Positions 53,537 through 62,444 of a stretch of 64,000 nt of DNA are shown piece by piece. The notes beneath the pieces were generated by a model, which was not told where the DNA came from, ran no database searches, and was given only the letters and a program-made list of their open reading frames with translations. This DNA comes from Pseudothauera nasutitermitis (GTDB lineage Bacteria > Pseudomonadota > Gammaproteobacteria > Burkholderiales > Rhodocyclaceae). Position numbers and translations under genes: made by a program. Within the stretch, counting starts at the first letter, position 1. Each line of letters starts with the position of its first letter. Location of the stretch: NCBI RefSeq assembly GCF_004801295.1, contig NZ_SSOC01000003.1:434001-498000 (forward strand), written 5' to 3'.

Positions 53537-54673
53537 CTACGCAGTTGCCAGCGCGATCACCGCCGCGATGTTGCGGGCCGTGGTCTGGACGTTGGTCGCG
53601 GCTTCGGCCAGCGCTTCCTCCACCGTGCAGGAGCGGTAGAGGACGCTGTAGATCGCATCGATGCCATGCGCGTGCACCACCTCGGCATTGGCACCCAGGC
53701 AGCCGGCGATGCCGATGACGGGTTTGTTGTGCTTCTTGGCCACCCGGGCCACGCCGATGGGTGTCTTGCCGAAGATGGTCTGGCTGTCGATGCGGCCTTC
53801 GCCGGTGATCACCCAGTCGGCGTCGCGCAGCGCATCTTCCAGATGCACGGCATCGGTGATGATCTCGCTGCCCGGGCGCAGGCGCCCCTTCAGGAAGGCG
53901 AGCATGGCGGCGCCCATGCCGCCGGCCGCGCCGGCGCCCGGAACCGTCTCGGCCTCGACGCCCAGATCGCGCCGGATGAGGGCGCTGTAATGCCGCAGGT
54001 TGCGGTCCAGGGTCTGCACCATTTCCGGCGTTGCGCCTTTCTGGGGGCCGAAGATGGCGGAGGCGCCCTGCTCGCCGGTGAGCGGGTTGTCGACGTCGCA
54101 GGCCACCTCGATCACACACTCCCGCAGCCGGGGGTCCAGGCCGGAGAGGTCGATGCGCTCCAGCGCGGCCAATGCCGCGCCGCCCCAGGCCAGATCCTGT
54201 CCCCGGGCGTCGAGCAGGCGCACGCCGAGGGCCTGCAGCATGCCGGCCCCGCCGTCGTTGGTGGCGCTGCCGCCGATGCCGAGAATGAAGTGGCGCGCAC
54301 CTACGTCCAACGCAGCGCGGATCAGTTCGCCCGTGCCGTAGCTGGTGGTGATCAGCGGATTGCGCTGGTCCGGCGGCACCAGGGCCAGACCGCTGGCGGC
54401 GGCCATCTCGATGACCGCCATCCTGCCGTCGCCGGTCAGACCGTAGAAACTGTCGATCCGGTTGCCCAGCGGGGCGGTCACCTCGACCTCCACCCGGCGC
54501 CCCTGAGTGGCTTCGATCATGGCCTGGACGGTGCCTTCGCCACCATCGGCCATGGGAATCTTGACGTACTGCGCATCCGGGAAGATCTGCTTGAAGCCCT
54601 CTTCGATGTGGACGGCGACTTCCAGCGCACTCAGGCTTTCCTTGTAGGAATCGGGTGCGATGACTACTTTCAT
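53537..54673 (-). CDS. garK: Glycerate kinase
   Basis: 378 residues from ATG 54673 (MKVVIAPDSYKESLSALEVA). GckA/GarK type I family, forming 2-phosphoglycerate (or 3-phosphoglycerate) from D-glycerate. MADGGEGTVQAMI, GIGGSATNDGGAGMLQALG and GEGRIDSQTIFGKTP motifs are intact. Its GntP-type transporter gene lies 152 nt upstream on the same strand. The name garK versus glxK is not resolved. Confidence 0.92.
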   Translation of the reverse strand: MKVVIAPDSYKESLSALEVAVHIEEGFKQIFPDAQYVKIPMADGGEGTVQAMIEATQGRRVEVEVTAPLGNRIDSFYGLTGDGRMAVIEMAAASGLALVPPDQRNPLITTSYGTGELIRAALDVGARHFILGIGGSATNDGGAGMLQALGVRLLDARGQDLAWGGAALAALERIDLSGLDPRLRECVIEVACDVDNPLTGEQGASAIFGPQKGATPEMVQTLDRNLRHYSALIRRDLGVEAETVPGAGAAGGMGAAMLAFLKGRLRPGSEIITDAVHLEDALRDADWVITGEGRIDSQTIFGKTPIGVARVAKKHNKPVIGIAGCLGANAEVVHAHGIDAIYSVLYRSCTVEEALAEAATNVQTTARNIAAVIALATA

Positions 54674-54825
54674 TCGTTCAATCTCCGAAGAGCGGCGGTT
54701 GACCGGATATTGCCCCTCCCGGGCATCCCTGGGAATGCCCCGCGGCAGGGCCCAAGGCAACGGGCGGACAGCGCGCTCCTCTTCCAGATCGCGCGGCCCG
54801 CCCACCTTGGGGCGTTACGCCGGTT

Positions 54826-56157
54826 TCAGAGCATCACCAGCGAGGCCGCCCAGATGCACGCGAAGCTGACCAGGCCCATGACCACGGTGGACGAGGTGAA
54901 CACGCGCAGCGATTCCTGCATCTCGATGTTGGAGAACTTGGTGACCACCCAGAAGTAGGAGTCGTTGGCGTGCGAGGCGACGATGGAGCCGGCGCCGATG
55001 GCGAGCACGGCGAACAGGCGGCCCAGATCCGAATCCAGGCCGAAGGTGGCCAGGCTGGGGCTGATGATGGCAGCGGTGGTCAGCGCCGCCACGGTGGAAG
55101 AGCCCTGCGCGGTCTTCAGCAGCGCCGCGATGATGAACGGGATGAACAGGCCGACGGAAGCGCCGCCCAGCGCATCGCCCAGCGCGCTGCCCACGCCGGT
55201 TTCACGGATGATGGCGCCGAACATGCCGCCCGCGCCGGTGATGATCAGGATCGGGCCGGCCTTCATGATGGCCTCTTCCAGCACGTTGTTGAAGTCGCCT
55301 TTCCGGCCGCCGTTGTTCTTCAGCAGCCAGATGCCCGCCAGCATGCCCATCAGCAGCGCGATCACCGGGTTGCCGAAGAAGTGCAGCGCCTTGGCGAAGC
55401 CTTCCTTGTAGCCCATGGTGGTCGCCAGGGTGGAGATGGAGATCAGAATCAGCGGCAGCACCACCGGCAGCAGCGCGTGCGAGAAACGGGGCAGCGCCTT
55501 GTCCGAGGCGAAGGCTTCTTCCTCCACCGCCGGCGCGTAGTCCTGGCCCTTGCTCATCCAGCCGGCCCACAGATAGGCGGCGACCAGGCCGGGAACGGCG
55601 AACACCACGCCCGCCAGGATGAAGTAGCCCAGATTGGCGTCCAGCGCGCTGGCCGCGGCCAGCGCGCCCGGGTGGGTCGGCACGAGGCAGTGCACCGAAT
55701 ACAGCGAGGTACCCAGGATGGCCGCCATCAGCGGCATCGGGGTCCTGGACTGCGCGCTGATGCTGCGCGCCACGCCGCTCAGGATGATGTAGCCCGTGTC
55801 GCAGAAGATGGTCAGGCCCGGGATGAAGCCGGTGGCGGCCATCGCGGGCTTGGCGTTGTTCTTGCCGGATTTCGCCAGGATGTGCGTGGCGATGCTGAGG
55901 GCGCCGCCGCTCTTTTCCATGCATACGGCGATCGCCGCGCCGAAGATGATGATGAAGGAGATATTGCCGAGCGTGGAGCCGAAGCTGCTCTTCATCAGAT
56001 CCACGATTTTTTCGAACGGAATGTTCGTGACCAGCGCCAGACCCAGCGATACGGCGAACAAGGAGCCGAATACGCTGAACTTGAGCCGCGCCGTCAGATA
56101 AATGATGGCGACAATGCTCAATACGACAAATATCGAAGACAAGGCGATGCTGTTCAT
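54826..56157 (-). CDS. GntP-family permease (gluconate/glycerate type)
   Basis: 443 residues with about 12 hydrophobic helices: e.g. IFVVLSIVAIIYLTARL, ISFIIIFGAAIAVCMEKSGG, and VHCLVPTHPGALAAAS, a family hallmark. Proton symporter of sugar acids. ATG 56157 after AAGGG. Adjacent glycerate kinase suggests glycerate as substrate; gluconate is possible. Confidence 0.92.
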   Translation of the reverse strand: MNSIALSSIFVVLSIVAIIYLTARLKFSVFGSLFAVSLGLALVTNIPFEKIVDLMKSSFGSTLGNISFIIIFGAAIAVCMEKSGGALSIATHILAKSGKNNAKPAMAATGFIPGLTIFCDTGYIILSGVARSISAQSRTPMPLMAAILGTSLYSVHCLVPTHPGALAAASALDANLGYFILAGVVFAVPGLVAAYLWAGWMSKGQDYAPAVEEEAFASDKALPRFSHALLPVVLPLILISISTLATTMGYKEGFAKALHFFGNPVIALLMGMLAGIWLLKNNGGRKGDFNNVLEEAIMKAGPILIITGAGGMFGAIIRETGVGSALGDALGGASVGLFIPFIIAALLKTAQGSSTVAALTTAAIISPSLATFGLDSDLGRLFAVLAIGAGSIVASHANDSYFWVVTKFSNIEMQESLRVFTSSTVVMGLVSFACIWAASLVML

Positions 56158-56257
56158 GATTTACCCTTTTCTGTTTGCGGCATGGGCGCCATGGCCGAGT
56201 GGCGCAGAATACTCGCCAAGCGCACCCTGTCAATCATGCACAGCCTGCAATCTCCCC

Positions 56258-56701
56258 TCAGAAACTACCGAAGCATTCGCTGAAGTGCCTGTCGCGCATG
56301 GCCCTTGCAGCCTTGCGGTCGCGCTCCCGCAGAGATCTGGAATAGCGCTCCTGCGCGCGGTTTTCCTTTTCCACCGCCTCCTCGGCATAGCGTGCGCATT
56401 CACGCTCCCTGGCCGCGCGCTCCCGTGCCTCGATTTCACGTTCGGCGGCGGCAGTCTCCCGGTTTCGCTGGCGCTCCGCCTCCAGGCGCTGCACGCTGCG
56501 CTGGTCGTCTTCCGCGCGCTGGCGCGCCAGTTGCGCATCCTCGGCGGATGGCGTGACGGTATTCAGTTCCACCCGCCCGCCCTCGACCGCGCAGGGCAAG
56601 GATTGATATACCGTCTTGCCGTCCACGGTGCATTTGAATACCTGTGCGGACACTGCCGGCGATACCGCCAGCAACACCACACTCACGGCGATGAATTTCA
56701 T
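56258..56701 (-). CDS. Secreted DUF4124-type protein
   Basis: 147 residues. GGAGG five nt before ATG 56701. Signal peptide MKFIAVSVVLLAVSPAVSAQ. The short DUF4124-like N-domain (VFKCTVDGKTVYQSLPCAVEG) has two cysteines likely bonded; the rest is a charged coiled coil (Arg/Glu-rich) with two more cysteines (RECARYAEE, SECFGSF). Function unknown. It sits beside a strongly AT-rich promoter region. Confidence 0.85.
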   Translation of the reverse strand: MKFIAVSVVLLAVSPAVSAQVFKCTVDGKTVYQSLPCAVEGGRVELNTVTPSAEDAQLARQRAEDDQRSVQRLEAERQRNRETAAAEREIEARERAARERECARYAEEAVEKENRAQERYSRSLRERDRKAARAMRDRHFSECFGSF

Positions 56702-56715
56702 TCATACCTCCATTC

Positions 56716-56733
56716 AATATTCGAATGAATATT
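56716..56733. repeat. Inverted repeat at the DUF4124 promoter
   Basis: AATATTC, loop GAAT, GAATATT; it overlaps the -10 box of the DUF4124 gene, so it could be an operator. Confidence 0.45.
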
Positions 56734-56759
56734 ATCGAAGACGGATAATCATTTTCCAA
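56731..56759 (-). promoter_or_regulatory. Promoter of the DUF4124 gene
   Basis: Minus-strand TTGGAA (56759-56754), 17-nt spacer, GATAAT (56736-56731), 29 nt before the ATG. Lies in a roughly 120-bp AT-rich tract. Confidence 0.75.
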
Positions 56760-56939
56760 TAATATTCCATATATGTTCAAAAAATCGCTTTGGAATAAAA
56801 TCATTCAATCGCCCTGCTCCACAGAATTCAGATCTTGCAGCAATCGATTGGAAGCCTGAATTGGCTCCTCCGAACCGGACAGGCACGCATCACGCTGGCA
56901 AATGAACCGTCCTGTGCGTTGCGGACCTCCCTCCAGCGC

Positions 56940-56945
56940 TATCAT
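56940..56945 (+). promoter_or_regulatory. -10 box of the AraC-family gene
   Basis: TATCAT exactly 7 nt before ATG 56953, with TTGCGG 15 nt upstream as a weak -35. Suggests a leaderless transcript. Confidence 0.4.
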
Positions 56946-56952
56946 CGCCGCC

Positions 56953-57762
56953 ATGGAAGCCGCTTCCCCGTTCTGGCGCGACCCCGCGCTGCCGCACGCC
57001 GAAAGCCGGCGGGCCTGCGACAGCCGCGCCTGCTACCGTCCGCACAGCCACCCCACCTATTCCATCGGCGCGGTGGACCGGGGCACCAGCGTGTTCACCG
57101 GCGCGGCCGCCGGCCCGGTGGTGCTGCATCCGGGCACGCTGGTGTTCGTGCCGCCGGCGCGTGCGCATGCCTGCAACCCCACGCCGGGCCGCGCGTGGAG
57201 CTACCAGATGCTGCACCTGGATGCGCGCTGGTGGCACGCCACGCGCGGCGAGGAGGCCCATGCGGCGGCGGAAGCCACCATCCGCATCTGCCGCGACCCG
57301 GCCGAATACGCGCGCTTCTGCGCCCTCAACGATCTGCTGTTCTCCGCTACGCCGAGTGACGAAAAGCAGGCCGCGCTACGCGCCTTCGCCGCCGGCTTCG
57401 ACGCCACGGGCGGCGCCTGGGGCGAACTGCCCGCCCGCCGCGCCGGCCATCTCGTCCCGCGCCTGTGGCCGGCCATGGAAGCACTGCGCGAGGAACGCGG
57501 CAGCATGCCCCTCTCGCTTGACGAGTTGGCCGCACTGGTCGGCATGAACCGCTACCAGTTGATCCGCGCCTTCCGCGCGGCCACCGGCATGACGCCGCAC
57601 GCCTGGCGGCTGGACCAGCGGGTGAACCGCGCGCGCGCCTCGCTGCGCGCCGGGGAGGATCTGGCCAGCGTGGCGCACCGCCTGGGCTTTGCCGACCAGA
57701 GCCACTTCCAGCGCGTGTTCAAGGCGCACGCGGGCATCACGCCAGGGCGCTACCGCGCCTGA
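56953..57762 (+). CDS. AraC-family transcriptional regulator
   Basis: 269 residues from ATG 56953; an in-frame ATG at 56902 would place the probable promoter inside the gene. N-terminal cupin-like sensing domain (SHPTYSIGAVDRGTSVFTG, LVFVPPARAHACNP) and C-terminal double HTH: LDELAALVGMNRYQLIRAFRAATG, then DLASVAHRLGFADQSHFQRVFKAHAG. Gene 80 nt downstream encodes a LysE exporter, the likely target; AraC-LysE pairs are common. Confidence 0.9.
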   Translation: MEAASPFWRDPALPHAESRRACDSRACYRPHSHPTYSIGAVDRGTSVFTGAAAGPVVLHPGTLVFVPPARAHACNPTPGRAWSYQMLHLDARWWHATRGEEAHAAAEATIRICRDPAEYARFCALNDLLFSATPSDEKQAALRAFAAGFDATGGAWGELPARRAGHLVPRLWPAMEALREERGSMPLSLDELAALVGMNRYQLIRAFRAATGMTPHAWRLDQRVNRARASLRAGEDLASVAHRLGFADQSHFQRVFKAHAGITPGRYRA

Positions 57763-57842
57763 GGGCGCGCAATTTCGTTCAATACATGGCGTACGGCTGC
57801 GGCGCACACTGCGCGGCATCCCGCTTTTCCCCGCCCCGCAGC

Positions 57843-58466
57843 ATGCAGCAATTCCTGCTCGTCGCCGCCGCGCATTTCCTCGCGCTGCTCTCTCCCGGCC
57901 CGGATTTCTTCCTGATCGCGCGCACCTCGCTGTCCGCCGGCTGGCGGGTGGCCAGCGGCGCCTGCCTGGGCATCGCGCTGGCCAACGGGGCGTTCATCGT
58001 CGCCGCGTTCGCCGGGTTGTCCACCCTGCAGCCGGACAGCCGCGCATTCGCCGCCCTGCAACTCGTAGGCTGCGCCTATCTGGTCTATCTGGGCGTGCTG
58101 TTCATCCGCCATGCCGGGCGCACCGCGCTGGCGCCCGCCACGGCGGACGGCAGCAGCACGGCCTCGTGGTGGCGGGCCGCCGGCATGGGTTTCCTGTCCG
58201 GCATCCTCAACCCGAAGAACGCGCTGTTCTACGCCAGCCTGGCGGCCATGCTGTCCGGCGCGCACACCGCCACGGGCTGGAAGGTGGCCTACGGCGCGTG
58301 GATGTTCGGCGTGGTGCTGCTGTGGGATCTGCTGGTGGCCGCGACCATCGGCAACCGCGCGGTGCTGGGCCGTTTCGCGCGCGCGCTGCCGTGGCTGGAA
58401 CGGGTTTCCGGCGCGGCGCTGATCCTGCTTGCCGCGGGCGTGGCCGGCGCGCTGGTGCTGGGCTGA
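57843..58466 (+). CDS. LysE/RhtB-family amino acid exporter
   Basis: 207 residues from ATG 57843 (MQQFLLVAAAHFLALLSPGPD); ATG 57786 is an alternative that adds a non-homologous leader. SPGPDFFLIARTSLSAGWRV is the family signature, with about six helices and GILNPKNALFYASL. Substrate not predictable. Convergent with ogt, 22 nt away. Confidence 0.9.
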   Translation: MQQFLLVAAAHFLALLSPGPDFFLIARTSLSAGWRVASGACLGIALANGAFIVAAFAGLSTLQPDSRAFAALQLVGCAYLVYLGVLFIRHAGRTALAPATADGSSTASWWRAAGMGFLSGILNPKNALFYASLAAMLSGAHTATGWKVAYGAWMFGVVLLWDLLVAATIGNRAVLGRFARALPWLERVSGAALILLAAGVAGALVLG

Positions 58467-58488
58467 GCGGCCCGCATCGCCGGCCCGC

Positions 58489-58998
58489 TCATTCCAGCAG
58501 CGGCCGCCAGTGGCGCGCCTCGTGCGCCAGCAATTCGTGCTTGCGCCACAGCCCGGAAGAGAAGCCGCCGATCTGCCCGCCATGCGCCAGCACGCGATGG
58601 CAGGGCACCACGATGACCAGCGGGTTGCGCCCCAGCGCCTGGGCCACGGCGCGGAAACCGCGCGGCGAATCCACCGCGCGCGCCAGATCGCCATAGGTGG
58701 TGACCTGCCCGGCACCGACGGCGCACAGCCCGTTGCGCACGCGCTGCTGGAAGGCGCTGGGCGCGGGCGCCAGCGGCAGTTCGAACACCGCGCGCCGCCC
58801 GGCGAAGTATTCCTCCATCTCGCGGCGTGCCTGCACCAGCAGGGGATGCTCCGCACGTTCCTCGGCCAGGGCCAGATCGGGCAGATCCTCCTGGTCGTCG
58901 AAGTACAGACCGAGCAAGCCGGCCTCCCCGGCCACCGCGACCATTCGCCCCAGCGGCGTATCGAACGCCGTGCACACCACCCTGCCTGCCATGTTCAT
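58489..58998 (-). CDS. ogt: Methylated-DNA--[protein]-cysteine S-methyltransferase
   Basis: 169 residues from ATG 58998 with GGAG ahead; ATG 58992 is near. Suicide repair of O6-alkylguanine; acceptor cysteine in VIVVPCHRVLAHGG, with asparagine hinge GRNPL and RNGLCAVGAGQVTTYGDLA. Length matches Ogt, without an Ada N-domain. Confidence 0.95.
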   Translation of the reverse strand: MNMAGRVVCTAFDTPLGRMVAVAGEAGLLGLYFDDQEDLPDLALAEERAEHPLLVQARREMEEYFAGRRAVFELPLAPAPSAFQQRVRNGLCAVGAGQVTTYGDLARAVDSPRGFRAVAQALGRNPLVIVVPCHRVLAHGGQIGGFSSGLWRKHELLAHEARHWRPLLE

Positions 58999-59122
58999 TA
59001 CCACTCCGGATTTCGGCCAGGCCGCCAGTTTGGCCCAATTCGCCACGTACGCCCACCACGCGCCGGACGGCTGCGTATATAGTCCGGAAGGAATAACCAT
59101 TCGAATACAGGGGAGATACGGA

Positions 59123-60562
59123 ATGGCCGCGGAAAACATCTTCTTCACCCCGGTCGGGGCGATCTGCCGGCGCAGCGTGATGACCTGCCCGACCACCCAG
59201 CCACTGGTCGAGGCCGCCGCACGCATGCGCGAGCACAACATCTCAAGCCTAGTGGCCTGCGAGGACGGCGACCCGCGCGGCATCGTCACCGACCGCGACC
59301 TGCGCAACAAGGTGGTCGCCCAGGGCCTGGAGCCGCGCGCACTCACCGTGGCCGAGGTGATGAACGCGCCGCTGGTCACCATCGGCGAAGACGAATACCT
59401 GTTCGAGGCGCTGTTCCTGATGAGCCGGCGGCGCATCCACCGCCTGTGCGTGGTGGATGCCGACGGCCGGCTGTGCGGCATCCTCACCGATTCCGATGTG
59501 CTGCGCCTGCAAAGCCGCTCGCCGCAGCAGCTCATGCTGGAGATCGAGGAAGCCGCCAGCGCCGACGCCCTGCGCGTGCTGCACAAAAAGGTGGAGGAAC
59601 TGGCGGTGCACCTGGCCGGCAGCGGCATCGAAACCGCCGATCTGGTGCGTACCGTGGCCCACCTCAACGACCGCATCCTGGTACGCCTGATCGAGCTGGT
59701 GCGGCGCGAGCGCCACCCTGCCCTCACCGAGCGCTTCGCCTTCGTCGTGCTGGGCAGCGAGGGACGCCAGGAGCAGACCCTGGTCACCGACCAGGACAAT
59801 GCCATCATCCACGCCGACGATCTGAGCGAGGCCGAGCTGAGCGGTCTGCGCGCCTTCAGCGAGGATCTAATCGACACGCTGATCGGCATCGGCGTGCCGC
59901 CGTGCTCCGGCGGCATCATGGCCAAGAACGAGGCGTGGCGGCGCAGCCTGGGCGGCTGGAAGCTTGCGCTCAACCAATGGCTGAGCACGCCCACGCCGGA
60001 GAACATCCTGTCCGGCAGCATGTTCTTCGATCTGCGCACCCTGTACGGCGAGCGCGACTACGAACGTCGCCTGAAGGCGCACATCACCGGATGGCTGCGC
60101 GCCAACAAGCTGTTCCTGGCGCGCAGCGCCGCCAACGTGATCCGCTTCAAGCCCCCGCTGAGCTTCTTCGGCCGCATCGTCGCCGACAAGCAGGAACCGC
60201 ATCGCGGCACCATCGACATCAAGAAGGCCGGCATCTTCGCCATCACCGAAGGCGTCAAGGCCATGGCGCTGGAAGCCGGCATCGTCGACGGCGGCACGCG
60301 CGAGCGCATCGCCGGGCTGGCTGGCGCGGGCGTGCTGTCCGGCAAGCAGGCCGACGACCTCGCCGCCGCCTTCGACTTTCTCGTCGCCCTGCGCCTGCGC
60401 GCGCAGCTGCTCGCCCTGGAGCAGGGCCGCGAGCCGAGCAACCGGCTGCCGCTCGATCACCTGAACCGCATCGAGACGGGACGGCTGAAGCTGGCGCTGG
60501 AAGAGGTCAAGGCCTTCCAGAACTTCCTGCACGGCCGTTTCCAGCTCGCGCAGATGGGCTGA
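59123..60562 (+). CDS. Two CBS domains plus DUF294-type nucleotidyltransferase
   Basis: 479 residues. ATG 59123 after GGGGAGATACGG. Tandem CBS domains (~10-130; VMTCPTTQPLVEAAARMREH, VMNAPLVTIGEDEYLFEALF), a GlnD-like nucleotidyltransferase core (~205: LGSEGRQEQTLVTDQDNAII, the G-S-x9-D-x-D metal motif) and a DUF294 C-terminal helical domain. The N-terminal cyclic-nucleotide domain seen in many homologues is missing. CBS domains likely sense adenylates; the target of nucleotidyl transfer is unknown. Confidence 0.88.
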   Translation: MAAENIFFTPVGAICRRSVMTCPTTQPLVEAAARMREHNISSLVACEDGDPRGIVTDRDLRNKVVAQGLEPRALTVAEVMNAPLVTIGEDEYLFEALFLMSRRRIHRLCVVDADGRLCGILTDSDVLRLQSRSPQQLMLEIEEAASADALRVLHKKVEELAVHLAGSGIETADLVRTVAHLNDRILVRLIELVRRERHPALTERFAFVVLGSEGRQEQTLVTDQDNAIIHADDLSEAELSGLRAFSEDLIDTLIGIGVPPCSGGIMAKNEAWRRSLGGWKLALNQWLSTPTPENILSGSMFFDLRTLYGERDYERRLKAHITGWLRANKLFLARSAANVIRFKPPLSFFGRIVADKQEPHRGTIDIKKAGIFAITEGVKAMALEAGIVDGGTRERIAGLAGAGVLSGKQADDLAAAFDFLVALRLRAQLLALEQGREPSNRLPLDHLNRIETGRLKLALEEVKAFQNFLHGRFQLAQMG

Positions 60563-60687
60563 CGCGCCAGGCCGCCGCTGGCGCAACGCCTTGTAACACC
60601 GCTCCGGCCGGCATCGCCGATCCAGGATGGGCCGTCCGCGTATGATGAAAGCCCGTTTTCATCCACGCGCTCGGCGCGTTTTCCATC

Positions 60688-61413
60688 ATGAGCGATTTTC
60701 GTATCGGCGTTTTCCCCGCGTTGCTGATTTCCGGCGGTATCGCCCTCGGCGGCTGGTGGGTCGGTCAGGGCATCGAACGCTTCCGCATGGCGGACCGTTC
60801 CATCACCGTCAAAGGGCTGGCCGAACAGGACGTGAAGAGCGACTTCGCCACCTGGACGGTGTCCTTCCGGCGCGGCGGCAATGAATTCGGCGCGGTCCAG
60901 CAAAGCCTCAGCGAGGACCGCGCGCGCGTCGTCGCCTTCCTGCGCGAGCAGGGCTTCAACGACGAGGAAATCGAAATCCGCCCGCTGCAGGTGCAGGATC
61001 TCTACGCGCGCGAATGGGGCTCCGACAACGTGCCGCTGCGCTTCAACGGCCAGGGGCAGGTGATGGTGAAGTCCGCACGCGTGGATGCCGTGGCCCAGGC
61101 CGCCACCAAGGTCGATCCGCTGATCCAGGCCGGCATCCAGCTGTCCACCGACGACGGCTTCGGCGGCCCACGCTACCAGTTGCGCGGCTTCAACGAGATC
61201 AAGAGCGTGCTGCTCGAACAGGCCACGCGCAACGCACGCGAACAGGCCAACAAGTTCGCCGCCGACGCCGGCGCCACCCTGGGCGCGCTGAAGAACGCCA
61301 ACCAGGGCGTCATCCGCGTGCTGGACGACGACGGCGGCGAGATGGAGTCCGGCCGCACGCTGAACAAGCGCCTGCGCGTGGTGAGTACCTTCGAGTTCAA
61401 TCTGGCGCCCTGA
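60688..61413 (+). CDS. SIMPL-domain protein (YggE-like)
   Basis: 241 residues. N-terminal membrane segment (FPALLISGGIALGGWWVGQ), then a SIMPL/DUF541 domain: RSITVKGLAEQDVKSDFATW and EQATRNAREQANKFAADAGATLG. Proteins of this type are extracytoplasmic and linked to oxidative stress in E. coli (YggE). TATGAT about 43 nt upstream of ATG is a possible -10 box. Confidence 0.88.
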   Translation: MSDFRIGVFPALLISGGIALGGWWVGQGIERFRMADRSITVKGLAEQDVKSDFATWTVSFRRGGNEFGAVQQSLSEDRARVVAFLREQGFNDEEIEIRPLQVQDLYAREWGSDNVPLRFNGQGQVMVKSARVDAVAQAATKVDPLIQAGIQLSTDDGFGGPRYQLRGFNEIKSVLLEQATRNAREQANKFAADAGATLGALKNANQGVIRVLDDDGGEMESGRTLNKRLRVVSTFEFNLAP

Positions 61414-61481
61414 AGGCGGTTTTGCGGGGCAAGCGGGCAGCGGGACGGCGCTTGTGCCCACCGGCGCCTGCACGCGCCGGG

Positions 61482-61511
61482 TTGCGCTGAATGCATGTAA
61501 TTTTGTACAGT
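61482..61511 (+). promoter_or_regulatory. Candidate promoter with LexA-like half-matched box
   Basis: TTGCGC, 18-nt spacer, TACAGT (4/6 to consensus), overlapped by ATGT-N8-ACAG at 61495-61510, one mismatch from the CTGT-N8-ACAG LexA pattern. About 32 nt before the ATG. Confidence 0.3.
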
Positions 61512-61543
61512 TATCGCATTGCTGCCCGACGCGATGCCGCCGC

Positions 61544-62239
61544 ATGACACAACTCAGCTTCGAATTCCCCCTGCCTGCCGGTGCGGTCATGGCCAGCGCG
61601 CCACGCCGTGCCCGCACCGTACGCAGGCCGGCCGTGGACACAGCCGTTGCGATGGATGAAGACCTGTTGCCCTTGTCCAGTGCGGTGACGGTTCTGCCTA
61701 CTGCAATGAATATCCCGTCCGAGCACCCAGCCTCCGCCGCCGGCGCGGAGGACGAGCCCGCCGAGGAAGGGACGGTCTGCGAGGACCGCCACTGGTGCCG
61801 GGACGGCTGGACGGCCCGCGTGGTGGAGAGCCAGGACGGCGACGGCTGGGCCGTGAGCATGTCGCAGGACGGGGAGCATGAACCCGTCCTGGTCTGCCCC
61901 TGGACCATGGGGCGCGACAAGAAGAATCCCAAGCCGCTGGACCAGGCCGCCTTCCTTGCCCTGGTCAAGAGCGCTACCGAGGTATTGCAGCGCCAGCAGC
62001 AGCAACTCCGGGCACGGCTGCACAAGCAGATCCACGTAGCCGGTGAAGACGGCGAGGTGACGGTGACGCTGGACATCGTGCCCGACGAGTACGAACCCCA
62101 TGCGCTGCTGCGCGCCCACGACGCGGACGGCGGCGAAATCGCGCGAACCCGGGTGGCCGCGGATTTCAGCCTGAGCAACACCAGCGCCCGGGCCTGGGTG
62201 GCAGCCGGTTTCAGGCTGTCCGCTCAAGCGTTTTTCTAA
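61544..62239 (+). CDS. Hypothetical protein
   Basis: 231 residues from ATG 61544. No family recognised. N-terminal MTQLSFEFPL begins with a QLSF segment reminiscent of sliding-clamp peptides; then a low-complexity acidic stretch (~55-80), a compact central domain (CEDRHWCRDGWTARVVESQD, then PVLVCPWTMGRDKKNPKPLD) and a beta-rich C-terminus. No signal or membrane segment. Codon use matches neighbours. The putative LexA-like box upstream is the only hint of regulation. Confidence 0.8.
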   Translation: MTQLSFEFPLPAGAVMASAPRRARTVRRPAVDTAVAMDEDLLPLSSAVTVLPTAMNIPSEHPASAAGAEDEPAEEGTVCEDRHWCRDGWTARVVESQDGDGWAVSMSQDGEHEPVLVCPWTMGRDKKNPKPLDQAAFLALVKSATEVLQRQQQQLRARLHKQIHVAGEDGEVTVTLDIVPDEYEPHALLRAHDADGGEIARTRVAADFSLSNTSARAWVAAGFRLSAQAFF

Positions 62240-62267
62240 GGGGCTTGCGCTGCAGGAAGGGCATGGA

Positions 62268-62300
62268 AAAGCCCCGCAGCGCTCAGGCTTGCGGGGCTTT
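62268..62300. terminator. Intrinsic terminator after tRNA-Ala
   Basis: Stem AAAGCCCCGC/GCGGGGCTTT with a 13-nt loop, T tracts on both strands; serves tRNA-Ala (minus) and perhaps the hypothetical gene (plus). Confidence 0.8.
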
Positions 62301-62306
62301 GATGTC

Positions 62307-62382
<76 letters not shown>

Positions 62383-62395
62383 TTAGAGGCGGCGA

Positions 62396-62424
62396 ATTAT
62401 AGCCATCGCCTCCCTGCTTGGGAA
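62396..62424 (-). promoter_or_regulatory. Promoter of tRNA-Ala
   Basis: Minus-strand TTCCCA (62424-62419), 17-nt spacer, TATAAT (62401-62396), 13 nt before the tRNA 5' end. Confidence 0.7.
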
Positions 62425-62444
62425 GCCCCGTGTTGCCGGCCGAT

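Noticed and set aside
53439..56257. Genomic island inserted at the 3' end of ssrA (a common attachment site)
   Set aside because: No integrase, no repeated tmRNA 3' end seen downstream; the glycerate genes have similar composition to the rest.
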